Of a DNA stretch of 64,000 nt, positions 43,350-52,718 are shown in pieces. The DNA comes from Singulisphaera sp. GP187 (GTDB taxonomy: Bacteria > Planctomycetota > Planctomycetia > Isosphaerales > Isosphaeraceae), in contig NZ_FSRB01000001.1 in the NCBI RefSeq assembly GCF_900129635.1, positions 248,001 to 312,000 on the forward strand. Direction: 5' to 3'. A model generated the notes under the pieces. It saw only the letters and a list, made by a program, of their open reading frames with translations. It was not told where the DNA came from and did not search any database. The position numbers were made by a program, and so were the translations under genes. Each line of letters begins with the position of its first letter. The first letter of the stretch is position 1.

Positions 43350-44714
43350 ATGGAACTTACACCCTCCTTCCTCCTCTTGCTACAGCAATTCACACCCGTC
43401 TTCACCAATCCCTCCTTCCACACCTTCACCTTGATCGCCTCCGGCTGGATCCTCTCGAATCGCCACCGCTATATTACCGAACTCATCTTCTCCAGCGGCC
43501 AGGTTGGCATCGGACATTGGTCACGCTTCCATCGCTTCTTCAGCCATGCCGCTTGGGACCTCGATCACTTCTCGATGTCCCTGGCCAAGCTTGTCGTCTC
43601 CATCCTCGCACCGGGCGCCACTTTTTACTGGGCCGTCGACGACACCCTCTGCCGAAAACGCGGACTCACCCTCTACGGCGCCGGCATGCACTACGACCCA
43701 CTCATCTCCAGTCGAGCCAAAGCTCTCGTCAGTTGGGGACACGACTGGGTCGTCCTCTGCCTGATCGTCGTCCACCCGTTCTGGGCACCGACCAAAGTCT
43801 TTGCCTTGCCCATCGCCATGCGGCTCTATGTCAACCGCCAAGGCTTAACCAAGGGCAAAAAGAACCAGAAAAAGAAAAAGGCAAAGCCCGATCCCAATCA
43901 TCGCACCCGCCCCGAACTCGCGATGGAATTGATCCACTTGGCGGCGGACTGGTTCCCCGACGACGAGATCGTCATCACCGGCGACAGCGCCTATGGGGGC
44001 CAGAGCATCCTCGGCCAACTTCCGCCCACGGTCCATCTCATTAGCCATGTCCATCCCAAGGGGGCCCTCTATGAGCCAGCGCCTCCCAAGGAGGAGAAAT
44101 CCAAAGGGGCGCCCCGCAAGAAAGGCCAGCGCCTCCCCGGCATGAAGGAGTGGGCCGAGGATGCGAATCAACCCTGGACCCCACACGACTTTGACCAGTT
44201 CGGGCTCCATGCCAGCTTGGCGGTCAAGACGATCCAGGCCCTCTACTACAAGGCCGGCAAGGACCGACTCCTGACGATCGTCTTGGTGCGTGACCTCCAG
44301 GGGAAACGTCCCGATCAGATGTTCTACTGCACCAAGCTCGATTGGACCGTCCCGCAGATTCTCTCGGCCTACTCGTACCGTTGGGCAATCGAATGTACTT
44401 TTGAAAATACCAAGCAACTTCTCGGCCTCGAGGATCCCGCCAATCGCCTCCCCAAGGCCATCGAGCGAACCGCGCCGATGGCGTTGTTTCTCTACAGCTT
44501 GGTGGTGGTTTGGTTCCACCAGACCGGTCATCGATTTCTTCGTTTTCCGGTCCGCCCGTGGTATCCGAAGAAGCAAGAGGCCTCGTTTGCCGACCTGCTG
44601 ACGACCTTGAGGCGGGTCAGCTATGAGGAGAAAACCGAGGGAGCGCTATCCAACCGGTATGACCTAAAAGCCTGGATTGCGCAGCTCACCGAGTTTCTCA
44701 GCCGCGCGGGCTGA
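43350..44714 (+). CDS. IS701-family-like transposase
   Basis: A 454-residue DDE transposase. Motifs are TFYWAVDDTLCRK, VITGDSAYGGQS and YRWAIECTFENTKQLLGLED. A Lys-rich insert (GKKNQKKKKAK) lies near 170-180 and a second near 250-270. It looks intact. I could not define its terminal inverted repeats with confidence; a candidate left end starts just after the ISAzo13 element near 43203, which would make the two elements abut. Family call from motif spacing. Confidence 0.75.
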   Translation: MELTPSFLLLLQQFTPVFTNPSFHTFTLIASGWILSNRHRYITELIFSSGQVGIGHWSRFHRFFSHAAWDLDHFSMSLAKLVVSILAPGATFYWAVDDTLCRKRGLTLYGAGMHYDPLISSRAKALVSWGHDWVVLCLIVVHPFWAPTKVFALPIAMRLYVNRQGLTKGKKNQKKKKAKPDPNHRTRPELAMELIHLAADWFPDDEIVITGDSAYGGQSILGQLPPTVHLISHVHPKGALYEPAPPKEEKSKGAPRKKGQRLPGMKEWAEDANQPWTPHDFDQFGLHASLAVKTIQALYYKAGKDRLLTIVLVRDLQGKRPDQMFYCTKLDWTVPQILSAYSYRWAIECTFENTKQLLGLEDPANRLPKAIERTAPMALFLYSLVVVWFHQTGHRFLRFPVRPWYPKKQEASFADLLTTLRRVSYEEKTEGALSNRYDLKAWIAQLTEFLSRAG

Positions 44715-45440
44715 GCCGACATCGGCCGGAGATTTCGGCCCTCACTCGCACTTGATCAAGGGGTCGCCGGGGTCGATAACAGGCCTCGGGCCGCTCCCGA
44801 TCCGTCCCTGTTTATGCGAAACTTGAACTAAGGTTCTCAAGGGCTTTCTGCTGCGCGGCACTGGCGAGCCAAAAATGTGCAGTAACAGTGCAATTGCACT
44901 AATTGCGAATTGCGGCTGAACGCAAATTAGCGGTTGAGTGGCGGCTCCGAGCGAACAATGGAACGACCTGCCACAGCGTTTGATCGTGCAGAGTACAGCT
45001 AAAGGGTGGTGGGTACTCTTGGCGTACGGCATTGGGTGAAGGCCAGACGGACCTGCCTTCTTCTGATTCTGTTCAAGAATTTGAGCCAACCGACGTGCGA
45101 CTAATTGGCCTCCGAGGCACGGTTCTATCGGGAGCTCGAACGTCTGAGGACGATGACAACATCGTTTTCGATCGCCTCACGACGTTGGACCTGGAGGAAA
45201 ACGAGAAGCCTGGCTGTTTCATTGATTGAAAATATCAAAAATCATAATGTTTCATGTTGTTGCTCTGAATTTATTGAAAATCCAGCATATCCCCAATAGT
45301 TTTCGGCCACCTGCCCGTTGACTACGCCTGCTCCCGTGAGCCTTGCCACGAACGGTTTCGTGCGTGAAGATGGTAAATTCGTGATTCTCGATCGAGAACC
45401 GTCGCCGTCCTCACGATGACGTCGAGGCATGTGGGTAACT
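44715..45440. other. Gap after the IS cluster
   Basis: About 725 bases with no convincing gene. It includes the undefined right end of the IS701-like element and an AT-richer stretch around 45215-45300. The short frames present lack ribosome-binding sites and recognisable composition. Confidence 0.45.
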
Positions 45441-46670
45441 ATGCAGTATTATGTTCGCGACGCTAAGGGAAGGGTCGCCGGGCCGTTCAGCGTCGATGCC
45501 CTAAAGCAAGCCGCCCGAGACGGCAGAATCCTGCCCTCCTGGCACATAAGCTCGACCCAGCAGAAATGGACCCTCGCCGCGAAGGTGCCGGACCTCTTCT
45601 CTACCGTCGACAAGACGCTTGCTGCCGAAGTGTCGCGGGTCAATCGGTATCGGGACCTGACCCGGAACGAGCAGATCGCGCTGTTCGTCGACAAGTTTGT
45701 GTTTAACAACGAACATTTCAAGGACTCGATGCCCTGGCTCCAGAACGCTCGGGCCTGGTGGGCCAGGCTGACGCTGCCCAGCAAGGGGTTCGTCATCGCC
45801 GAGATCAGCCCCACCGGCATCAAGCACGTCCGCTACGATTTTGAGCGTGAGCAGGCTGCCGATGTCGGCGAGGACGAGTTCGAGCGAGATCTCAGAGCGG
45901 GCATCCGGCAATCGAACTGGTTCGCCGGCTTCGCGTTCGTCGTGGCGCTGATCTGGGGCGGCTGGACCATCGTGGATCTCGTCGGGCAGTTCAGCCTGAC
46001 CTTCGGCACACTAAAATTCGCCCTCTTCCTGACCCTCTTGGTCCTAGGCTACATCTACAAGACGAAGCGGACCAAGGTCTTCATCGGGTACGTCCTCGCG
46101 CCCGAGGCTGAGGCAAAGCTGAATCAGATCCTGAGTGCGTTCGCCACCCTGAGCCGCTGCAGCGGCGTCTGGGCATTCCAGGTGCAGGCCAATGCGAACG
46201 ACAAGCAGTGGAAATACAACGCGGGCGGACTGTTCTCGGTCGCCAAGCTCCCGATCGCGATCTTCAACCGCCCGATCCCAAACCTCGAGACGAACATTGA
46301 TGTCTGCGGCGTAGCGTACCGCCAATTGGCGATCTATTTCCTTCCCGAGAAACTCCTGGTCATTGACGGGACACAGATCCGGCACGTGCCCTACAGCCAG
46401 GTGGGGATTGCCCAGACCCACCTGGAATACGTCGAGACCCAGGGACACGTATTTCCCGATTCAATGATCCTCGAGCGCCGTTGGAAGTACATTAACCGCG
46501 ACGGATCGCCGGACCGGCGGTTCAAGTCGAACTTCCAGGTGCCGCTGGTTCGTTGTGGCATCTTGACACTTGATGTGGCCGATTTGCCGATGAGCCTGCT
46601 GACGACCGACCCCAACGCACCTGGCTCGTTCTGCCAGACGCTGCCGAAGCTGGACCGCATGACGCGCTGA
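45441..46670 (+). CDS. GYF-domain membrane protein
   Basis: A 409-residue protein. Residues 1-55 are a GYF_2-type domain (QYYVRDAKGRVAGPFSVDAL, then ILPSWHISSTQQKWTLAAKV). Two TM helices follow (about 155-175, FAFVVALIWGGWTIVDLV, and 185-205, FALFLTLLVLGYIY). The C-terminal cytoplasmic part (RCSGVWAFQVQANANDKQWK and ILTLDVADLPMSLLTT) has no named family. ATG at 45441 is preferred to 45429 because GYF_2 proteins usually begin this way. It lies 550 bases before the vWA-PP2C-kinase triad on the same strand and may belong with it. Confidence 0.65.
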   Translation: MQYYVRDAKGRVAGPFSVDALKQAARDGRILPSWHISSTQQKWTLAAKVPDLFSTVDKTLAAEVSRVNRYRDLTRNEQIALFVDKFVFNNEHFKDSMPWLQNARAWWARLTLPSKGFVIAEISPTGIKHVRYDFEREQAADVGEDEFERDLRAGIRQSNWFAGFAFVVALIWGGWTIVDLVGQFSLTFGTLKFALFLTLLVLGYIYKTKRTKVFIGYVLAPEAEAKLNQILSAFATLSRCSGVWAFQVQANANDKQWKYNAGGLFSVAKLPIAIFNRPIPNLETNIDVCGVAYRQLAIYFLPEKLLVIDGTQIRHVPYSQVGIAQTHLEYVETQGHVFPDSMILERRWKYINRDGSPDRRFKSNFQVPLVRCGILTLDVADLPMSLLTTDPNAPGSFCQTLPKLDRMTR

Positions 46671-47218
46671 GGTGAATTGTGGATAGTTCTCCGTACATAA
46701 TCGGAGCCGATCCGCGATTCGCTTCATCTTGTCGGCACACAGGGTAGTGAAAAATGCCTGAAGGAGACAGTTCTGGATAGCGATTATCGAAAGCGTTGTC
46801 TGGAAATGCCGCTTTGTTCTTGTGTTTAAGCCGTGTGACGAATGCACACGAATTCAAAAACGCAAATGTGGCGAAGGCACCTGGATTGATAGAAGGGTGA
46901 GCGAAGCCATCTCATCTTCGAGGTGGTAGAGGGCCAGGCACGGCTGCACGAGCGCGGAAGCTTGGTCCCTTCCCTATAACGAACGCTTCGGGCCGATGCT
47001 GGAATTACAGAAGCCCGGTCCATCTTTCAGGGGGCAAGAAGGCAGCGTAGCCGGCCCGTACGACGGCCCCCCATGAGATACCGACGGCAGAGCCGGGACG
47101 CCCAAGGCCAATCTGCGAGAGGTTGTCCGCAAGGCTCTTGGGCTCTGACGTACGTCACTGTATGCTTGTGTGCTATCTAACCTCGTCGTCGAGGAAGCCC
47201 CAGGCAGGTGCCCTCTCA
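46671..47218. other. Gap upstream of the TerY-type triad
   Basis: About 550 bases between the GYF gene and the vWA gene. No gene is supported. It should hold the triad's promoter. The start of the vWA protein at 47219 is favoured over an in-frame ATG at 47123 because the family's acidic beginning starts there. Confidence 0.45.
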
Positions 47219-47893
47219 ATGAGCGATCAAATTGAATATGCCGGTTTCGAGGCGAGCGAATTCGCCGAGAATCCCGAGCCCCGTGTCCCGTGCGTGTTGC
47301 TCCTCGACGTGTCCGGCTCGATGTCGGGCCAGCCGATAGCCGAGCTAAACGAAGGCCTGGTGACACTAAAGGACACGCTGTCCGCCGACTCACTCGCCAG
47401 CAAGCGGGCCGAGCTCGCGATCGTTACATTCGGCGGCTCGGTCAACGTGATCCAGGACTTCGTCACTGCCGAGAGCTTCCAGCCGCCGCAACTGCACGCG
47501 TCGGGCGGCACGCCGATGGGACAGGCGATCGGCACCGGCCTCGACATGATCGTCCAGCGGAAGGACATCTACCGGTCGAATGGCATTTCCTACTACCGCC
47601 CCTGGATCTTCCTCATCACCGACGGCGGCCCGGACTCGAATGACCCGTGGCAGTCAGCCGCCGAGCGGGTAAAGCAGGGCGAGGCGTCCAAGTCGTTCGC
47701 CTTCTTCACGGTCGGGGTCGAGGGCGCGAACATCAACATCCTGGCCCAGATTGCCACGCGGGCACCGGTCAAGCTGAAGGGCCTGAACTTCCGCGATCTC
47801 TTTCTCTGGCTCTCGCAATCGATGCAGGCGGTTTCCCAATCCTCGCCTGGGGACAAGGTCTCGCTCCCGCCCGCTGGTTGGGCCGAAATCTGA
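47219..47893 (+). CDS. TerY-type von Willebrand factor A protein
   Basis: A 224-residue single vWA domain. The metal-ion-dependent adhesion site is complete: DVSGSMS (D30, S32, S34), the threonine in SGGTPMG and [10 protein letters not shown]. The end carries [18 protein letters not shown], typical of TerY relatives. No signal peptide, so it is cytoplasmic. It is the first gene of the triad with PP2C and kinase, a stress/conflict module in which the phosphatase and kinase regulate phosphorylation of partners bound by the vWA protein. Confidence 0.85.
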   Translation: MSDQIEYAGFEASEFAENPEPRVPCVLLLDVSGSMSGQPIAELNEGLVTLKDTLSADSLASKRAELAIVTFGGSVNVIQDFVTAESFQPPQLHASGGTPMGQAIGTGLDMIVQRKDIYRSNGISYYRPWIFLITDGGPDSNDPWQSAAERVKQGEASKSFAFFTVGVEGANINILAQIATRAPVKLKGLNFRDLFLWLSQSMQAVSQSSPGDKVSLPPAGWAEI

Positions 47894-47905
47894 CCGGGGG
47901 CTGCC

Positions 47906-48673
47906 ATGTGGAAGCTGGTTCACGGCTCCGTGCGGGGCACGTCTCACGCCCAGTCTGGGCAGCCTTGCCAGGATTATTGCGCAGGCACCGTCGTCGGCAC
48001 GACCGCGGTGGCCGCCTGCGCCGACGGGGCGGGTAGCGCCGAGCGCTCGCACCTGGGTTCTCGGGTGGCGGTCGAACGATTCATGGAAGAAGCGGCGCGA
48101 TGCTCTCTCGAATCCGCCCCGACGCGCGAGACGATCGCATCCTGGGTGGATGCCGCGCGCGGACGAGTCCTTGAGGAGGCCGAGGAACTGGGGATGACGC
48201 CACGCCAGCTCGCCTGCACGTTTCTCGGCGCGATCGTCGGCGAGACCTGGGCCGCCTTCGTTCAGATTGGTGACGGGGTCATCGTCTTCGGCGGCGAGGC
48301 CGGGTATGAGCTCGCCTTCTGGCCGGACAACGGCGAATACGCGAACACCACCCGGTTCCTGACCGACGACGATTACCGTCAAAATCTCCGCATCGAGTTC
48401 GTCGAACGCTCGATTACCGAGCTAGCCGTCCTCACCGACGGCCTACAGATGCTCGCCCTGGACTTCGGCCAGGCGAAGGTCCACGACCGCTTCTTCACGC
48501 CTCTGTTCAAGACGGTACGAAACGGCCCGGACGAGGGAATTCTCCGGACCTCGTTGCTGGAATTCATGGACTCGAAGCGAGTAAACGACCGGACTGACGA
48601 CGACAAAACACTCCTACTCGCCACGCGAAACGCCCCCGATGTCTCGCCAAGCCTATCCGACGCAACTACGTGA
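47906..48673 (+). CDS. PP2C-family protein phosphatase
   Basis: A 255-residue PP2C-type phosphatase. Motifs include the N-terminal GSVRGTSHAQSGQPCQDYC, ACADGAGSAERSHLGS with the metal-binding Asp, VQIGDGVIVF and a closing TDDDKTLLLA. It lies 12 bases after the vWA gene and overlaps the kinase gene by 35 bases, so it is translationally linked to it. It likely reverses the partner kinase. Confidence 0.85.
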   Translation: MWKLVHGSVRGTSHAQSGQPCQDYCAGTVVGTTAVAACADGAGSAERSHLGSRVAVERFMEEAARCSLESAPTRETIASWVDAARGRVLEEAEELGMTPRQLACTFLGAIVGETWAAFVQIGDGVIVFGGEAGYELAFWPDNGEYANTTRFLTDDDYRQNLRIEFVERSITELAVLTDGLQMLALDFGQAKVHDRFFTPLFKTVRNGPDEGILRTSLLEFMDSKRVNDRTDDDKTLLLATRNAPDVSPSLSDATT

Positions 48674-51335
48674 CCATCTAGGGAACGAAGTCCGGCTTCC
48701 ACCCAAGCCCTTCGCGGTCGGCGGGGAAGGTGCGGTCTTCGACGTCTTGGGCAAGCCCGACCTGGTCGCCAAGCTCTACACCAAGCCCCAGAGCAAGGAA
48801 CGCTGCGACAAGCTTCGGGCGATGGCCAAATTGTGCAGTCCCGACCTGCTCAAGATCGCGGCCTGGCCCACCACCACCCTGAACGCGGACAACTCGGCGG
48901 GCGTCGACGGGATCCTGATGCCCAAGGTGATGGGCTACCTGGAAATCCACCACCTCTACAGCGTCGCCCAGCGCAAGAAGGACTTCCCGGAGGCGGACTG
49001 GGGGTTCCTGCTTCACACCGCCCGTAACTGCGCCATCGCCTTCGAGGCAGTCCACGAGCACGGGCACGTGGTCGGGGACGTCAACCAAAAGAACGTGATG
49101 GTGTCCAAGAAGGGCATCGTCGCGTTCGTTGACTGCGACTCGTTCCAGGTCGCCGAGGGATCGCGCATCTTCCGCTGCGGGGTCGGCGTCCCGGAATACA
49201 CCCCACCCGAGCTACACGGCAAGAATTTCGCGAGCCTCGACCGGGCGGCGAACCACGACATGTTCGGCCTGGCCGTGCTGGTCTTCCACCTGCTGATGAT
49301 GGGCCGTCATCCCTTCTCCGGCGTGCCCCTGGTGAAGGCAGACATCCCGATAGAGAAGGCGATCCAGGAGGGCTATTATGCCTACACCCGGAGCACGGCC
49401 ACGGCCCGGCTCAAGCCGCCGCCGCACGTCCCACCGGTGACGATGCTCGACCCGACGGTGCTCGGCCTATTCGAACGGGCCTTCGGCTCGATGCGCCGCC
49501 CCACCGCGACCGAATGGCGCACCGCGTTGGACGCGTCCGTTAAGCAACTCGCCCGATGCAAGAACGACCCCAAGCATTCCTACATGGCAACCGCGGGGAG
49601 ATGCCCATGGTGCGAGCTGATCGCCGCGGCGAGGCTAATGTTCTTCCTGCCGGGCCAAGGCGCCGCCGCGACTCCATTCAGGCCCGAGGACATCCAGAAG
49701 CTCATCCATAAGCTGGCCGGGATGCGGATTGCGTTCGCACCCTACACGCGACCCAAGCCCAAGCCGACGCTGCCTGTCCAGGTTGTGCTTCCCCAAGGGC
49801 TGCGCTCCGTCAAGAAGCCGTCGCTCTTGACCCATCCGGCTCCGCCCGCACCGGTGCAGAAGCCCGTGCTCGCGCCCGTGCCTCCGCCCCCGTCGCTGAT
49901 GCCGATGCCGCCGCTCAAGCCGCTTCCCGCTCGGCCGCCAATCGCTCACTCGCCCGCACTTAAGCCCCACCCTTCGGCCCCTGTCGAGCCCCCACGCCCT
50001 AATTTTAACCCCGTTCCCCTGCCTCCGGTCTACCCTCCATTACCGACGCTCGGGCCGCCGGATCCGTTCCTCCCGAGGTTATGCATCGTTGGGATGGTAG
50101 GAGGCTTCTGCCTCGTCTTCGTCGCCATACCGGTGGGCATTGGCACGATCACTGCGTTCACCGTCTGGTGGGGCCTCATGTTCGTCACCGAGAACCAGCG
50201 GCGGGAAATCTCCCGCAAGTCCCTGCAGGCGGCCCATGAGTTCGAGTGCAACCGCATGGACGAGGCGTACGCGGAGCTGTGCCAGCCGATCGAGGAAGCA
50301 AATAAGCGGAGACTAGACGCCTGGAAAGCCGCGAACGCGGCCAAGGCTGCGGAGCACTCTCGCCTATGCAGGGCGGTAGACGAGGAAAATCGCCGAAGGC
50401 TAGCACCATGGGAGGCAGCAAGAGCCGCAATCGAGGCGGAGCATGAACGGGCGCATGGCGAGATCGATCAGGCAAACCGCCGCGTCCTCGCGGCATGGGA
50501 AGCAGAAAATGTCTCCCGCCAGGCGGGCTACGACCGAGCGCGCAGGGAGGTCGAATCCGCCAACCAGCGACTGATCGAAGCTTGGGAAGCGTTGAAATCC
50601 GCCCGCCAGGCCGAGCACAGCCGGGACTGCAGGGAGGTCGACGCGGCGAATCGCCGCCTGATCGCCGAGTGGGAAACCGCCAACTCGCCTTGGATCGCGG
50701 AGGAAAAACGATGGCGTGACCGATCAGCCGAGTCGGAAGCCGAGTTAAGGAGGCTGGAGGCCGAGTTCAACGCCCAGCGCTCGGCGAGCCTGGTGAGGTT
50801 CCAGCAGCGGAAGGACGGGGCCAACGGCATCGTGGCGAGCCACAACAGTGCCATGCAGGATTACGCCAAGGAACTCAAGCAGGCCGAGATGGACTCCAAG
50901 AAGATCCAGATGGAAGAGCACCTTGACAAGTCCTTGATACGCCTGGCGAAGCTCAAGGGCATCACCAACGATCGCATTCTCTCTCTGGAATCCTTCGGGA
51001 TCGAGACGGCCAAGGATGTCCCGATACTGACCAACCAAAAGGTGCCGGGAATCGGGGCGGTCTTGAGTGGTCGGTTATTTGCATGGCGGGATACTCTGGC
51101 ATCGTCGTTCGTGCCCAAGCAGACGCTGCCGGAATTGGAGAAGAATCGAATCGCCAGCCGCTATACACCAGTACTACTACCGCTGGGCCAATCGATCCAG
51201 GGGGCGATCCAAGATCTGGAGTCCATTGCTGGGTCGCACCGGACCCGAGAGGGCGAACTACTCAAGTCCATCGGGACTGCCGTTCAGAACGCCGCTTTTG
51301 CCGAGGCCCATGTCAACGCGATGAAGTTGTCGTGA
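48639..51335 (+). CDS. TerY-associated protein kinase with zinc ribbon, coiled coil and HhH
   Basis: An 898-residue kinase. The kinase domain spans residues 20-300: Gly loop GGEGAVF (28-34), VAKLY (K45), catalytic GDVNQKNVMV in place of the usual HRD, and metal-binding VDCDSF in place of DFG. Then a cysteine pair set (ARCKNDPKHS with RCPWCEL) forms a zinc ribbon near 307-326. A Pro-rich linker (380-480) follows, then two hydrophobic segments (about 485-515), a long coiled coil (520-760) and a helix-hairpin-helix (LAKLKGITNDRILSLESFGI, VPGIGAVLSGRL) near 770-820. Membrane-tethered, with the kinase in the cytoplasm. Confidence 0.85.
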   Translation: MSRQAYPTQLRDHLGNEVRLPPKPFAVGGEGAVFDVLGKPDLVAKLYTKPQSKERCDKLRAMAKLCSPDLLKIAAWPTTTLNADNSAGVDGILMPKVMGYLEIHHLYSVAQRKKDFPEADWGFLLHTARNCAIAFEAVHEHGHVVGDVNQKNVMVSKKGIVAFVDCDSFQVAEGSRIFRCGVGVPEYTPPELHGKNFASLDRAANHDMFGLAVLVFHLLMMGRHPFSGVPLVKADIPIEKAIQEGYYAYTRSTATARLKPPPHVPPVTMLDPTVLGLFERAFGSMRRPTATEWRTALDASVKQLARCKNDPKHSYMATAGRCPWCELIAAARLMFFLPGQGAAATPFRPEDIQKLIHKLAGMRIAFAPYTRPKPKPTLPVQVVLPQGLRSVKKPSLLTHPAPPAPVQKPVLAPVPPPPSLMPMPPLKPLPARPPIAHSPALKPHPSAPVEPPRPNFNPVPLPPVYPPLPTLGPPDPFLPRLCIVGMVGGFCLVFVAIPVGIGTITAFTVWWGLMFVTENQRREISRKSLQAAHEFECNRMDEAYAELCQPIEEANKRRLDAWKAANAAKAAEHSRLCRAVDEENRRRLAPWEAARAAIEAEHERAHGEIDQANRRVLAAWEAENVSRQAGYDRARREVESANQRLIEAWEALKSARQAEHSRDCREVDAANRRLIAEWETANSPWIAEEKRWRDRSAESEAELRRLEAEFNAQRSASLVRFQQRKDGANGIVASHNSAMQDYAKELKQAEMDSKKIQMEEHLDKSLIRLAKLKGITNDRILSLESFGIETAKDVPILTNQKVPGIGAVLSGRLFAWRDTLASSFVPKQTLPELEKNRIASRYTPVLLPLGQSIQGAIQDLESIAGSHRTREGELLKSIGTAVQNAAFAEAHVNAMKLS

Positions 51336-51923
51336 TCTGGATCGAGTCCTTGTTCACCGCCTCACCCGATGCGTCCTCTCTCCGGTGATCTCCGCCACCA
51401 TCCGATTCATGTCGATAGAATCCGCTTGAGATTCCCTTGTGTACGAAGCCGGATCGTCGTCTTTGGAATCCGGATGGCGGTGCAATTCGGAAGTCGAACT
51501 CGGACAAATGACGTTACTAATCGAGCTAGAGTACCCCCCCTCATGTGGAGGGCCGACCGCTTAAAGTCCGTCATTCTGAGCCGATGACAGAAAACGAGCT
51601 GCGACCCGATGTCCTCGTCCGCCAAACCTCCGAGAGGGAGTCGAGGGGCGTCTCGTCCCAGGGGCCAAGACTCGACGCTTCTTTTCTTGATTTCCTCCTT
51701 GCGGCGTCTCGAACGGAACGGTCCGCGATCGCTCTGGAGGTCGACGAGCGGCCGGCCGCAGCCGGTTCTGATTTTTACGAATTTTAACAGAGGGAGGGGG
51801 CTTGCCCGTTTATAATCGGCCCGAGTGGTAATGGAGCCAAGACCGCTTCGCGCAGGACGCGTCGAGATTCAACGCCGAGTGGGTGTCCGATGCGGCGGTA
51901 GTGGGGTCGGGAGACCAGTTCCG
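51336..51923. other. Gap before the two-component genes
   Basis: About 590 bases. One 80-codon frame at 51545-51787 (DASFLDFLLAASRTERSAIA, LEVDERPAA) could be a small protein but has no ribosome-binding site. Otherwise nothing is supported. The GGGAG at 51909-51913 serves the response regulator. Confidence 0.4.
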
Positions 51924-52718
51924 ATGAATGCTCAGGAATCGTTCCCACTACTTCCGGACGCTCCCACTCTGATGCTGTCGGGCGACGACTCGGCGGCTCC
52001 GATGTCCGGGTCGGCGGCGGTCTCGATTTTGCTCATCGACGATGATGTCGAGTTGTGTGGCTTGATGCAGAAGTTTTTCGCTCGGCATGGGATGAGTGTC
52101 GAGATCGTCCACAACAGCCATCGGGGCTTGGTACGTGCCTTGGCGGGTGCTCACGACCTGGTCTTGCTCGACGTCATGATGCCCGATCTCGACGGGTTCG
52201 AGTTGCTTGGCCAGGTCCGGCAACGGAGCCAGATCCCGGTGATCATGCTGACGGCGCGGACGGCCCAGGCCGATCGGATTCTTGGCCTCAACGCCGGTGC
52301 TGACGACTATTTGCCGAAACCGTTTGGTCCGGAGGAACTGCTCGCCCGGATCCGCGCTGTGCTCCGTCGGATCGACAACGCGCGGCCGATCGAGCTCGAG
52401 TCGTTGGTGGTCGGCCCGATCCGGTTGATTCCCGGGGCCCGCGATGTCTTGTGCGAGGGGCGGAGCGTCGGTCTGACTTCGGTCGAATTCGATGTCCTGG
52501 AGCAACTTGTGCGCTCGGCGGGACGGGTGCTCTCGCGCGATGCCCTGATGACCGCGCTCTATCAGCGCCGGGCCACGCCGTTCGATCGCTCCATTGACGT
52601 CCATATCAGCCACATCCGTAAGAAGCTGAAGCGCCATGGTGACCGGATCCGGACCGTCCGGGGTGTCGGCTACCTCTTCTGCACGGAGGTCGAAGGGGAA
52701 GGCGAAATCGAACGATGA
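51924..52718 (+). CDS. OmpR-family response regulator (CpxR-like)
   Basis: A 264-residue regulator. After a 35-residue leader come the receiver domain (LLIDDDVELC, phospho-acceptor D in LVLLDVMMPDLDG, T in MLTART, K in LPKPFG) and a winged-helix DNA-binding domain (GLTSVEFDVLEQLVRSAGRV, DRSIDVHISHIRKKLKRHGD, TVRGVGYLF). Its stop overlaps the kinase start (ATGA). The long N-terminal leader is unusual; a start further in at the MLSGDD codon is possible. Confidence 0.9.
   Translation: MNAQESFPLLPDAPTLMLSGDDSAAPMSGSAAVSILLIDDDVELCGLMQKFFARHGMSVEIVHNSHRGLVRALAGAHDLVLLDVMMPDLDGFELLGQVRQRSQIPVIMLTARTAQADRILGLNAGADDYLPKPFGPEELLARIRAVLRRIDNARPIELESLVVGPIRLIPGARDVLCEGRSVGLTSVEFDVLEQLVRSAGRVLSRDALMTALYQRRATPFDRSIDVHISHIRKKLKRHGDRIRTVRGVGYLFCTEVEGEGEIER

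Noticed and set aside
43203..44775. Defined ends for the IS701-like element
   Set aside because: Candidate repeats (TCAAGT-type at 43203 and near 44755) match too weakly to define the element, so only the transposase gene is listed.
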